DNA of 32,231 nt from positions 1 to 32,231 of the forward strand of contig JALWRC010000003.1 of NCBI GenBank assembly GCA_027080725.1, read 5' to 3'. The notes beneath the pieces are model-generated. The model saw only the letters and a program-made list of their open reading frames with translations. It made no database searches and had not been told where the DNA came from. Made by a program: the position numbers and the translations under genes. Positions 15,521 to 23,802 of the stretch are shown here, one piece after another. The DNA comes from Saprospiraceae bacterium (GTDB lineage: Bacteria > Bacteroidota > Bacteroidia > Chitinophagales > Saprospiraceae). Numbering within the stretch: position 1 is the stretch's first letter; every line of letters starts with the position of its first letter.

Positions 15521-16828
15521 ATGTTTACCGGAAGAGTTAAAATATTGGAATGGTTTATAGAGAGCAATGGGGTTTCTACAGATACACGTACCCTTGCGCC
15601 GGGTCAAATATTTTTTGCACTTAGAGGCGATAATTTTGATGGTAATGCCTATGCCACTGCGGCCTTGAAGGCCGGTGCCATGCGTGTTGTCGTAGATCGT
15701 CCGGAGAAGGTTCGATCGGATAAATACCTCTTGGTCGATGATGCTTTAAAGAGCCTTCAGCAACTCGCTGCCGACTATCGCGCTTCTCTATCTGCCAAGG
15801 TGATAGCTATAACAGGTACCAACGGCAAAACTACGACAAAGGAGTTGTTGACCGTTGTTCTAAAGAGTAAATACAAGGTGCACGCAACTTCCGGTAACTT
15901 CAACAATCACATTGGGGTACCTCTTACCATTCTCAGTGCTCCACGAGATACGGAGGTGCTACTATTGGAAATGGGTGCGAATCATCCCGGTGAAATAGAA
16001 GCATTATGTGAGATTGCGGATCCCGATTATGGGTACATTACCAATATCGGTTCTGCCCACTTGGAAGGATTTGGTACAAAGGAGATGATATTGGAGACTA
16101 AGGGGGCATTATTGAAGTGGGTTTGTGAGAAACAAGATGGAATTGCATTTGTCAACGCCGAAGATCCGATGCTGGAGCTTTTTTCCGCGGAGTTGTCCTG
16201 TGCTCGTTTGTTACACCCTTATATGGCTTCTTCCGCGGGCAGTATAAAGGTGGTCGACGAAAGGGGGACACCCTATTTGAATTTGAGACTTAAGAAGGGA
16301 TTGCAGAATGTTGAATGTCCGACTCAACTCATTGGAAATTATAATACATCAAATATTATTGCTGCACTTGAAATTGCTGATTTCTTTGGCATTCCGTTAG
16401 AACAAGGGGTTCGGATGATTTCCTTATATCGCCCTGAGAATAGTCGTTCGGAATACAGGGATCTGGGGCGTTATCGAATAGTTCTGGACGCCTATAATGC
16501 CAACTTGTCCAGTATGATTGCCGCAATTAATAACTTTTGTCAAATCGATGCGGGGAGGAAGGTTTGTATCTTAGGAGATATGCTGGAGTTGGGAGATAGC
16601 GAACAGGACATGCATCAACAAATCGTTGACCTATTGCAGGAGAAAGGGTTAGAGGCGGTTCTTTTTGGCGAGCACTTTGATAATACCCGTCATGACAATA
16701 TCCCCGCATTCCGAACAATTGAGGAAATAGTGCATTACGTGAATCAGGTGGAAGGAGAGGAGCTATGGCTTCTGGTCAAAGGTTCGCGAGGTATGCGTTT
16801 AGAGCGCATTCTGGAAAAGCTCCAATAA
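15521..16828 (+). CDS. murF: MurF, UDP-MurNAc-tripeptide:D-Ala-D-Ala ligase
   Basis: A 435-aa cytoplasmic Mur ligase that adds D-Ala-D-Ala to UDP-MurNAc-tripeptide using ATP, the last soluble step of peptidoglycan precursor synthesis. The N-terminal UDP-binding part has STDTRTLAPGQIFFALRG. The ATP loop is TGTNGKTTTKE with K103. The central NFNNHIGVPLT and EMGANHPGEI and the C-terminal DAYNANLSSM and LGDMLELG are all typical of MurF. A longer frame begins with TTG at 15461, but it runs through the terminator stem, so ATG 15521 is chosen. The last 30 nt overlap the convergent gene's end. Confidence 0.95.
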   Translation: MFTGRVKILEWFIESNGVSTDTRTLAPGQIFFALRGDNFDGNAYATAALKAGAMRVVVDRPEKVRSDKYLLVDDALKSLQQLAADYRASLSAKVIAITGTNGKTTTKELLTVVLKSKYKVHATSGNFNNHIGVPLTILSAPRDTEVLLLEMGANHPGEIEALCEIADPDYGYITNIGSAHLEGFGTKEMILETKGALLKWVCEKQDGIAFVNAEDPMLELFSAELSCARLLHPYMASSAGSIKVVDERGTPYLNLRLKKGLQNVECPTQLIGNYNTSNIIAALEIADFFGIPLEQGVRMISLYRPENSRSEYRDLGRYRIVLDAYNANLSSMIAAINNFCQIDAGRKVCILGDMLELGDSEQDMHQQIVDLLQEKGLEAVLFGEHFDNTRHDNIPAFRTIEEIVHYVNQVEGEELWLLVKGSRGMRLERILEKLQ

Positions 16829-17896
16829 CCTCTCCGATATTTCGTTATGAGTGCACATCTGGTAATCTTCGTAAGAGCAAGCGTATATTTTATTTGTGAC
16901 ACGCGGTGATTTAGAAGCTTCTTGCCGGCTGACCCACCATCTTCCGGTTTTTTCGCTTTTGTAAAAAATAAACCCTACATCAAGATCGTCCGGATTAACC
17001 ATGTATTTGGTGAGATTCCGATTGGTAGAGGTAAGTGCTTCGTTGGCTCTGTTCTGGTGTCCGAAGATAAAGTACCATATCATTTGAGCAGTTAATTCTG
17101 CTGTTTGGCCATGTTCGTCGTATTGCAAGTCGAAATTTCCCAATGCAAAGAACTCCATACTTTCGTTAATACCTGCATACTTTGTCAATTGGCAAGCTTC
17201 TTCTGAATACAATCCACTGGGGTTTGAAGCAAGTTGTGCCGGCGCCTCAGCGTGCTTTAATGCATTAAATAAGAAAAACAGTGCATTAGCATCCCGGACA
17301 TATGGTTCTGCCGTCTTAATATCATTGCGCAATGTGCCCAATCGCAATCCATGAACAAAGGGAAATTTTATTCGTACCTGCTCTATATTTGAGTAGTGTT
17401 GTTGGAATGAAAGAATAGAAATACTATCTACAGTAATTTCCTCTTGCTCGAGGATTGGATTAAGATAGGACCTGGTGAAGTCTTGCCCTATTCCGATTTT
17501 GTCATCTACAAATACCGGTCGTATTCTTTGGTTTTTGACTTTTGATAAAGCCAATAGAATGTGAGTGATGTCATTTTGTGAGATACCAAGAAGAATGGGG
17601 ATTATTCCGGCTTCATCCAATTCCCGTAGTACTGGTGTTAAGGTCGAAGATTTTATGTTGACCAATGTGCCGAGGTCGACGATGGGGCGCAAACCGGGGT
17701 GAGCGGACATTCGATATAGACGCTTCTTTATAGATGCCGCTTGTTGGTTAGAGCTAATGAGGGCGAACTGTGTGTCTTCCCTAAATGACCCGGTCTGTCC
17801 AAAGAAATACACTTTAGAGCCCAGTTGAGTATCCGAGAAGGGCAGATCGCCACACACCTCGGATGGATTCGTTAATCTAAGCCAATTATTAATCAT
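16799..17896 (-). CDS. Ureohydrolase (arginase/formiminoglutamase)-fold protein, probably inactive
   Basis: A 365-aa protein whose overall pattern follows the arginase/agmatinase/formiminoglutamase superfamily. Examples are GIIPILLGISQNDITHILLA (where GGDH is expected), SISILSFQQHYSN (where DAHxD is expected), LGTLRND, and FFALGNFDLQYDEHGQTAEL, which echoes the D-x-x-P-x-x-D-x-x-x-x-TA segment near the C-terminus. The metal-binding His and Asp residues are not at these places, so hydrolysis of arginine-like substrates is unlikely. Bacteroidota carry a divergent branch annotated as formimidoylglutamase, which this resembles. It overlaps murF tail to tail by 30 nt and has its own -7 box. Fold assignment is moderately sure; activity is doubtful. 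Confidence 0.7.
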   Translation of the reverse strand: MINNWLRLTNPSEVCGDLPFSDTQLGSKVYFFGQTGSFREDTQFALISSNQQAASIKKRLYRMSAHPGLRPIVDLGTLVNIKSSTLTPVLRELDEAGIIPILLGISQNDITHILLALSKVKNQRIRPVFVDDKIGIGQDFTRSYLNPILEQEEITVDSISILSFQQHYSNIEQVRIKFPFVHGLRLGTLRNDIKTAEPYVRDANALFFLFNALKHAEAPAQLASNPSGLYSEEACQLTKYAGINESMEFFALGNFDLQYDEHGQTAELTAQMIWYFIFGHQNRANEALTSTNRNLTKYMVNPDDLDVGFIFYKSEKTGRWWVSRQEASKSPRVTNKIYACSYEDYQMCTHNEISERLLELFQNAL

Positions 17897-17913
17897 AATG
17901 CATTTTGTTTCCG

Positions 17914-17921
17914 CAAAGTTA
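17914..17921 (-). promoter_or_regulatory. -7 box TAACTTTG for the ureohydrolase-fold gene
   Basis: CAAAGTTA on the plus strand is TAACTTTG on the minus strand and lies 17 nt before the ATG at 17896. The transcript leader would be about 12 nt. Confidence 0.6.
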
Positions 17922-18141
17922 CATATTATATTTAATTGTAATATGAATTTGGTGCATCTTTTTTATTTTTAGCTCGACTTGATGCAGGAGGGGTGGTTTG
18001 ACGCTAATATGTTTATTATTCGAAAGGATAGCGAAGGGTGATTACTTTGGTTTGCCAAGAAAACGAAAGATAGTTGTGTGAAATGAAAAATTAGAATGTA
18101 AGAATCATAAGTTTTTATGCTGTTCGAAATTAAATTATCTT

Positions 18142-18149
18142 TATCTTTG
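18142..18149 (+). promoter_or_regulatory. -7 box TATCTTTG for the OmpA-family gene
   Basis: A perfect TAnnTTTG match lies 93 nt before the ATG at 18243, giving a leader of roughly 90 nt. No clear -33 TTG. Confidence 0.55.
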
Positions 18150-18242
18150 CGGAATATTTCAATGTCATTGGCGGCTTAATTTTGGCCGGATATTTGATAT
18201 GTAATATATGAACTAAATTGTTAAGACACAATCAACCTGATT

Positions 18243-20132
18243 ATGATAAGATTAAGGCGCTGTAATTCATTGGTTAAAGGGTATTTTGGAGTTTTATTAC
18301 TCCTGTTGCTCGGAATAGGTGTGACGCACGCACAAGTTGTAGAACAGTCCGTTACCGATACTGCATCGGTGAAAGTTTCTTCCACTATGATGCATGGAGG
18401 AACTTTATATGGCCTTTCGGATGAAAGGACATTAGACCCCGAACAGCACAAGCGATGGAAGACAGGCAAAGAAGTTTATCCTGCCAAGCCCCGGGATATG
18501 TGGGAGCTGGGTTTGCATTTTGGGCATTTTGCTATTGACGGCGATGTCGATCGACTTACACCGTTTTATTCCGGATTCGGATTTGGAGTGCATGCGCGTA
18601 AATCCCTCTACTATGTGTTCTCCATGCGCTATAGTCTGTTTTATGGACAAGCATATGGTTTGGAACCACAACCTTATGGTAATTCTCTTCGCCCGGAGCA
18701 GTATGTCTTTAAGGGATATGGTCCGGAGAATTATTGGTTTCCTTCCTACAGAACGCGAATGGGAAATGCGACAATAGAAGTCATTATGAACTTGGGCAAT
18801 CTACTATTTCATAAAGCCTCCAATAAATGGAATCTCAATGTAGGAGTAGGAGTGGGTGGAGCCATTCATGACACTTACTTGGACTTGAGAGATGAGAATG
18901 GAAGGCTGTATACGAATTTGGTAAGTGCTACCGGGTGGTCCTATCCAAAGTTTGACACACGTCAAGGGCGAAAGGATATAAAAGCAGAATTGAATAAGAT
19001 ATATGATGGGACTTATGAAACAAGAGGCCCATATAAGAAAGGGTTGTTTAGGCTCCAAGACAAATACAATGTCAATGGTTCGTTTACTGCTTCTGTAGGG
19101 GTCGCCCGCAAAGTCAATGATCGATTTAATATTGGATTGGAGCATAAGGTGATTACGGTTGATAATGATTATTTAGACGGTATTAAGTACCGCACGAATC
19201 TTGATCAGACGAATAATTTGGATATTGGGCATTATACCCGATTAATTCTTGCTTACAATGTCGGCAGTAAGAAAAAGAAAGTAGAACCACTTTACTGGTT
19301 GAATCCTTTGGATTATGCATATAGCGACATTGCGGCATTAAAAAGGCGACCTAAATTGGACTTGACAGATTCTGATGAGGATGGCGTGCTCGATATGTTT
19401 GATGAAGAACCCGAAACTCCCGCCAATTGTCCGGTGGATGTTAAAGGACGTGCGTTGGATAGTGATGGCGATGGCATCATTGACTGTAAAGATGATGAAC
19501 CCTTTTCCGTGTCTGGATATGATGTGGACGAAAAGGGCGTGGCACAGATTCCCGATGATGTGCGACCGCTCAATAAAGGAGAGGTCACCAAGGTAATCGA
19601 GAATACCATCGCTACTCAAGGCCCTAAATGCTGTACTCCAAAATGGTTCTTGCCAATGATTCATTTTGACTTGGACAAGTACTGTATCAAGCCCGAATTC
19701 TATCCTCATATGCAACACGTCGCCACGGTGATGAAGCAAAATCCGGACTTGTGTGTAACGGTCTTAGGTAATACGGACTCTAGAAATAGTAATGATTACA
19801 ATAAGGTATTGTCCTATAATAGAGCTAAGGCAGCGATTGATTATTTGACCTCGAATTATAACATTCCACGCTCTCGATTCAAATTGATGTACGGTGGGGA
19901 AGAAAGCCCTATGGCCAAGAATGTCGAAAGCCTGCATGGGAAGAAAAGAGAATATGCGGAGTACATCAATCGCCGGGTAGAGTTCAGAGTTTGTGAAGAC
20001 GGAGATGTGGATATGGGACGTCCGGAAGGACCGGAAGCCGGTCATTGCGACGAGTATAAACCAATGGATGACACTTATGTGCCTTCTTCCACTAGTCCGA
20101 TGTATCGCGGTAATAAAACATCGGGATTCTAG
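18243..20132 (+). CDS. OmpA-family outer-membrane protein with TSP3-type calcium repeats
   Basis: A 629-aa exported protein (signal about 1-30, ending THAQ). Residues about 80-360 form a beta-barrel-like domain (ELGLHFGHFAIDG, NLNVGVGVGGAIHD, NIGLEHKVITVDNDY). Acidic thrombospondin-3-like repeats follow (about 372-422: DSDEDGVLDMFDEEP, DSDGDGIIDCKDDEP), which bind calcium in relatives. The C-terminal OmpA domain (about 466-595) has MIHFDLDKYCIKPE, LGNTDSRNSNDYN and LSYNRAKAAIDYL; the Asp and Arg expected to hold peptidoglycan are present. A low-complexity tail ends the protein. It should tie the outer membrane to the cell wall. It is monocistronic, with its own promoter and a strong terminator. 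Confidence 0.9.
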   Translation: MIRLRRCNSLVKGYFGVLLLLLLGIGVTHAQVVEQSVTDTASVKVSSTMMHGGTLYGLSDERTLDPEQHKRWKTGKEVYPAKPRDMWELGLHFGHFAIDGDVDRLTPFYSGFGFGVHARKSLYYVFSMRYSLFYGQAYGLEPQPYGNSLRPEQYVFKGYGPENYWFPSYRTRMGNATIEVIMNLGNLLFHKASNKWNLNVGVGVGGAIHDTYLDLRDENGRLYTNLVSATGWSYPKFDTRQGRKDIKAELNKIYDGTYETRGPYKKGLFRLQDKYNVNGSFTASVGVARKVNDRFNIGLEHKVITVDNDYLDGIKYRTNLDQTNNLDIGHYTRLILAYNVGSKKKKVEPLYWLNPLDYAYSDIAALKRRPKLDLTDSDEDGVLDMFDEEPETPANCPVDVKGRALDSDGDGIIDCKDDEPFSVSGYDVDEKGVAQIPDDVRPLNKGEVTKVIENTIATQGPKCCTPKWFLPMIHFDLDKYCIKPEFYPHMQHVATVMKQNPDLCVTVLGNTDSRNSNDYNKVLSYNRAKAAIDYLTSNYNIPRSRFKLMYGGEESPMAKNVESLHGKKREYAEYINRRVEFRVCEDGDVDMGRPEGPEAGHCDEYKPMDDTYVPSSTSPMYRGNKTSGF

Positions 20133-20158
20133 AAAGATACCAAAAGTTTTACTAATAT

Positions 20159-20192
20159 AAAAGGCAACTACGACCGAGTAGTTGCCTTTTTT
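20159..20192 (+). terminator. Terminator after the OmpA-family gene
   Basis: A perfect 13-bp stem (20159-20171 with 20178-20190; core GGCAACTAC/GTAGTTGCC), a 6-nt loop and a T tail. The matching A run on the left means it can also end transcripts from the right on the minus strand. Confidence 0.93.
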
Positions 20193-20322
20193 ATTCGGGG
20201 TATATTATAACCAAAGGGGGAAGTGTGCCCGCAGTAGTTGCAACTGCAGTATCATAGGATAAGCCGAATGGTACACCGGCTGTATTCTTGGGTGAGACTT
20301 TTTCCGAATAAGCCAATACAAA
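20191..20322 (-). pseudogene. Possible relict 3' end of a gene, or a small unannotated gene
   Basis: An open minus-strand frame of 43 codons ends with TAA at 20191-20193, right at the bidirectional terminator. It reads like protein (for example VSPKNTAGVPFGLSYDT and AGTLPPLVIIYPE) and is free of the Lys/Asn/Ile/Leu bias of random AT-rich frames. There is no ATG; a TTG at 20314-20316 is the only start-like codon, and stops lie just upstream. It could be the decayed end of a lost gene. No family recognised. Confidence 0.25.
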
Positions 20323-20336
20323 TCACTACAATATCC

Positions 20337-20344
20337 TATCTTTG
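20337..20344 (+). promoter_or_regulatory. -7 box TATCTTTG for recR
   Basis: A perfect TAnnTTTG match, 76 nt before the recR ATG. It would drive recR and the overlapping glycosyltransferase gene. Confidence 0.55.
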
Positions 20345-20420
20345 TGAAGGTATTGCCGGGTGAAAGTTCTGCTACTATTTTCTCCTGGGCAACTTCTTAT
20401 GCATAAATGCAGAATTACAT

Positions 20421-21044
20421 ATGAATTTTTCATCTAAATTAATAGAAGATGCCGTAAAGGCATTTTCATCTTTGCCCGGGATTGGTAAAAAGACGGCTTT
20501 GAGATTGGTATTGCATTTGTTGCAGGAGAAGGAAGAGGTGACGGCCTCTTTCGTGCAAGCAATAGGAGTATTTCGAGCGGATATAAAACAATGCCGGGTT
20601 TGTGGCAATATTTCCGATGCGGACCTTTGTACCATTTGCTTGGATAAAGCAAGGGATCATTCTACAATATGCGTAGTGGAGAATATCAGGGACCTTATGG
20701 CCATCGAATCTACCGGATTGTACAAAGGAGCTTTTCATGTACTGGGTGGCGTAATATCTCCAATAGATGGTGTTGGACCCGAGCAGCTCAATATCGATGC
20801 CCTTGCAAAAAGATTGAACCATGGGACGATCAAAGAAGTCATCATGGCCATAAGTCCTACCATCGAAGGTGAAACCACTATTTATTATCTATCCAAGCTG
20901 TTGGAATCAAAGGTGCCTGTCATTACTCAGATTGCAAGGGGAGTTTCCTTTGGTGGAGAATTGGAGTATGCTGACGAATTGACCTTGGCGCGTTCTATTG
21001 CCGATCGAGTACCTTACTCTGTTCACACCCCATCTGCCGGATGA
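20421..21044 (+). CDS. recR: Recombination protein RecR
   Basis: A 207-aa RecFOR-pathway protein that, with RecO, loads RecA on gapped DNA. The order of parts is standard: a helix-hairpin-helix (FSSLPGIGKKTALRLVLHLL, 15-34), a C4 zinc motif (C58, C61, C70, C73), then a Toprim domain with VVENIRDLMAIESTG and HVLGGVISPIDGVGPEQL, and a C-terminal Walker-B-like segment ending TQIARGVSFGGELEYADELT. The length is normal for RecR. The stop overlaps the next gene's start by 4 nt (ATGA), so the two are translationally coupled. Confidence 0.97.
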   Translation: MNFSSKLIEDAVKAFSSLPGIGKKTALRLVLHLLQEKEEVTASFVQAIGVFRADIKQCRVCGNISDADLCTICLDKARDHSTICVVENIRDLMAIESTGLYKGAFHVLGGVISPIDGVGPEQLNIDALAKRLNHGTIKEVIMAISPTIEGETTIYYLSKLLESKVPVITQIARGVSFGGELEYADELTLARSIADRVPYSVHTPSAG

Positions 21045-22978
21045 AGGATTTGAGCGTTGTCATAGTAAACTACAATGTGCAGCATTTTTTGCGTCAAACC
21101 TTGTTGTCCTTGGAGGAGGCAGCCCGATCGTTATCGACGGAAATCTTTGTGGTGGACAATGCTTCTTCCGATGGATCTGTTGAAATGATTCGGCACGAAT
21201 TTCCTTCGGTAAAGCTAATTGCAAGTAAGGAAAATTTGGGCTTTTCAAAGGGGAACAATATCGCGTTGAAAGAAGCTACAGGAAAGTATATCCTTCTGTT
21301 GAATCCGGATACCGTTTTGGGGGAAAATACCTTGGAAGCCTGCTTTTCGTTCATGGAGGCCAATCCCTCAGTGGGGGCCTTGGGGCCTAGGATGATTGAT
21401 GGGTCCGGAACCTTTCTTCCAGAGTCAAAGAGAGGGTTCCCAAGTCCCTCCGTGGCCTTTTACAAGGCGTTTGGCCTTTCTAAAATCTTCCGAAACTCCT
21501 CCCGGTTTAATCGATATCATATGGGCCATGTCGATTCTGATACACAAGTACCAGTGGATGTGCTTGCAGGGGCCTTCATGTTTATCCGGTATGAAGTACT
21601 AAGTCAAATCGGTCTTTTAGATGAGCGTTTTTTTATGTATGGTGAAGATATCGATCTATCTTACAGAATCAAACAGGCTGGCTTTGAAAATTATTACTTC
21701 CCCAAAGCTCAGATTATTCATTTCAAAGGGGAGAGTACGAAGAAGGGGAGCCTAAATTATGTCCGGGTCTTTTACCAGGCGATGATTCTATTTGCCGACA
21801 AACACTTTAAGGGCAAGAAGGCCAGTTCTTTCATTGGCTTAATGAAATTTGGGATCGGTTTGCGGGCATTAGTGGATGTGGTAAAAGGGGTATCTTTCAA
21901 AATTTTGTTGCCGCTTTTTGATTTCCTGTTTATTTTTTTGGGTTTGTACCTGTTTAAAGAATTTTGGGAGGTCTATTACTTTGATAACCCGGAGCATTTT
22001 GACGGTACGAATATATACTATTTTATGCTGATCTATACCTTAGTATGGATGAGTGGAGCGTATATTTTTGGTGGGTACCAAAGACGCTTCAAGTTTACTA
22101 CCGTCCTTCAGGGAATATTACTTGTCAGTTTGATCCAACTCGCTATTTACGGTTTGCTCAATCCTCACTATCGCCCTTCCCGCATGATGCTCGTTTTGGG
22201 GACGGTATGGGCTCTCATCGTCTTTTTGGCCAATCGTCTTATCCCACATTTTTTACAATATGGCAATTTGGATTTTGGAAAGGATCAAAAGAAAAATATA
22301 ATAATTGTCGCAGGGGATTCCGAGTTCCAAAGGATATTACATCTATTGGACTCAGCGGGTGTGGATTTTAACCTATTGTACCATCTGTTACCAGGGAAGG
22401 ATGCTGATATGAAATGGCTGGCACCGGTGCGAAGTCTTATCCGTATGCTGCGGGTTGATGAGATCATTTGGGCACTCAATGATGTCCCTCGCCTGGTTAT
22501 GATAGATTTTATGTCTAAAGAAGGAGAGGGAATTTCCCATAAAATGGTAGAAAAAAATTCCAAAGTTATTTTGGGTAGCCAGTCGAAAGATGAGCAGGGG
22601 GAATGGTATGCTCATCAAGAGCGCTTTGCTTTGGATAATCCGGTGGCCCAAAGACTGAAGCGAATGTTTGATGTATCGATGGCAGTATTGTTTTTGATTT
22701 TTAGTCCTTTACTTTTATTGTGTCAGGGCAACAGATGGGGACTTATTAAGCATATTATCGAAGTCTTTGGGGGTAAAACATGGGTCGGATATTATAATGA
22801 TGGTGAGCATATTGACCCTTTGCCACGACTTCGGCAAAGCATTTTGCCTCCGGTCTATTCGCGGGTATCAGCAAATGTCCAAATGCGCACTATTGCCAAT
22901 TATCAATATGCGAAACACTATTCTATCTTACTTGACTTGGGAATCCTTATGAAGAATATATGTCACTTAGGTATATAA
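21041..22978 (+). CDS. Family 2 glycosyltransferase fused to a membrane/sugar-transferase-like region
   Basis: A 645-aa protein. Residues 1 to about 270 form a GT-A family 2 glycosyltransferase like the rhamnosyltransferase branch: SVVIVNYN, VVDNASSDGS, ENLGFSKGNNIA, LLLNPDT, and MYGEDIDLSYRIKQAG. About 280-400 holds several membrane helices. After this comes a Rossmann-like stretch (NIIIVAGDSEFQRILHLL) and then QRLKRMFDVSMAVLFLIFSP, which resembles the start of bacterial polyprenyl-phosphate sugar transferases. The usual catalytic part of that family is not evident beyond TWVGYYN, so the second enzyme may be inactive or a membrane anchor. It probably adds sugar to a lipid-linked envelope glycan. 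Overlaps recR by 4 nt. Confidence 0.85.
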   Translation: MKDLSVVIVNYNVQHFLRQTLLSLEEAARSLSTEIFVVDNASSDGSVEMIRHEFPSVKLIASKENLGFSKGNNIALKEATGKYILLLNPDTVLGENTLEACFSFMEANPSVGALGPRMIDGSGTFLPESKRGFPSPSVAFYKAFGLSKIFRNSSRFNRYHMGHVDSDTQVPVDVLAGAFMFIRYEVLSQIGLLDERFFMYGEDIDLSYRIKQAGFENYYFPKAQIIHFKGESTKKGSLNYVRVFYQAMILFADKHFKGKKASSFIGLMKFGIGLRALVDVVKGVSFKILLPLFDFLFIFLGLYLFKEFWEVYYFDNPEHFDGTNIYYFMLIYTLVWMSGAYIFGGYQRRFKFTTVLQGILLVSLIQLAIYGLLNPHYRPSRMMLVLGTVWALIVFLANRLIPHFLQYGNLDFGKDQKKNIIIVAGDSEFQRILHLLDSAGVDFNLLYHLLPGKDADMKWLAPVRSLIRMLRVDEIIWALNDVPRLVMIDFMSKEGEGISHKMVEKNSKVILGSQSKDEQGEWYAHQERFALDNPVAQRLKRMFDVSMAVLFLIFSPLLLLCQGNRWGLIKHIIEVFGGKTWVGYYNDGEHIDPLPRLRQSILPPVYSRVSANVQMRTIANYQYAKHYSILLDLGILMKNICHLGI

Positions 22979-22981
22979 TAT

Positions 22982-23075
22982 AATGGTTAGAACCATACAA
23001 AGTTGTCTTGTATCTTCTTATTCCACAGTCAACCATTGACAATGTTTACTTCTGATAGAGTACCTCTTGTCAATG
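22982..23075. repeat. Small inverted repeats in the convergent gap after the glycosyltransferase
   Basis: ATGGTT-ag-AACCAT lies at about 22983-22996. CATTGACAA (23034-23042) pairs perfectly with TTGTCAATG (23067-23075) around a 24-nt loop. They lie between two convergent genes; neither has a T tail. Confidence 0.4.
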
Positions 23076-23118
23076 AAAATTACTTAGTTAGCCTTGGCGC
23101 TTATTTATTTCCCAATAA

Positions 23119-23658
23119 CTATAGCTCATTCAGAAGTGCTTTTGCTTGTTTTTTATAATGATGCTTTTCGGAATTAAGAATGGCATTTAGTATGTCCTTG
23201 GCACGAGCGGGGATACCTGCTTCCAAATAGGCTAAGGCTGTCATCCATTGGGCGTCTTTAAAATATTTCGACTCCGGGTTGGCTCTGACTGCTTTAAACT
23301 CATCGATAGCCTTGAATGGTTGATGCTGCTGCAATGCTACAATACCCATTACATAATGCGCTTTGTAGTAATAGGCATTGCCGGGTTTGAGTTGGTTAAA
23401 GGCGGCTTCCATGTCTTTATATTCTCCTTGCTTATATTTTTCAATCCCCAGTGCCCAGCTGGGAGTCGGTATGCTCGTTACATCCAGATCCGCACTTGGA
23501 GAGTACGGGACGAGATATTTTTTAACTAAATGGTCATATTTATTTTTTCCGGAACAAGAGGAAAAGAATGAAGCAATGGTAATGCTAGAAAGTATTACCA
23601 AAAACAATGCAGATGCGCTTCGACGACGGGAAAGGGACGAGTGAATCGGATATAGCAT
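23119..23658 (-). CDS. Small outer-membrane or periplasmic lipoprotein with TPR-like repeats
   Basis: A 179-aa protein. An N-terminal hydrophobic stretch ends in ASFFSSC, so C35 is probably lipidated. The mature part has helical pairs that look like tetratricopeptide repeats (ALGIEKYKQGEYKDMEAAFN, YVMGIVALQQHQPFKAIDEF, WMTALAYLEAGIPARAKDIL). Such proteins usually act as scaffolds; the partner is unknown. A longer frame starts with TTG at 23688, but that TTG belongs to the -7 box, so ATG 23658 is chosen. It lies downstream of era on the same strand with its own promoter. Confidence 0.72.
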   Translation of the reverse strand: MLYPIHSSLSRRRSASALFLVILSSITIASFFSSCSGKNKYDHLVKKYLVPYSPSADLDVTSIPTPSWALGIEKYKQGEYKDMEAAFNQLKPGNAYYYKAHYVMGIVALQQHQPFKAIDEFKAVRANPESKYFKDAQWMTALAYLEAGIPARAKDILNAILNSEKHHYKKQAKALLNEL

Positions 23659-23685
23659 AACTATAGAGTTTTTTTGAAGAGATGG

Positions 23686-23693
23686 CAAAGGTA
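23686..23693 (-). promoter_or_regulatory. -7 box TACCTTTG for the TPR-like lipoprotein gene
   Basis: CAAAGGTA on the plus strand reads TACCTTTG on the minus strand, 27 nt before the ATG at 23658. It overlaps the TTG that a naive open frame would use as start. Confidence 0.6.
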
Positions 23694-23802
23694 AGATTTT
23701 GGCCGGATATGGGATGATGTATTTTACAAGGATTTAGAGTAGTAAACATAGTGTTCGACATGATAGGATAGGACAAGCATAGTAGCAAGTTGCTGAATCA
23801 GA

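Larger units (their letters stand above)
17897..18242. other. Divergent intergenic region before the OmpA gene
   Basis: These 346 bp hold the two opposing promoters (17914-17921 minus, 18142-18149 plus) in AT-rich sequence. No gene, repeat family or RNA motif is seen. Confidence 0.5.
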
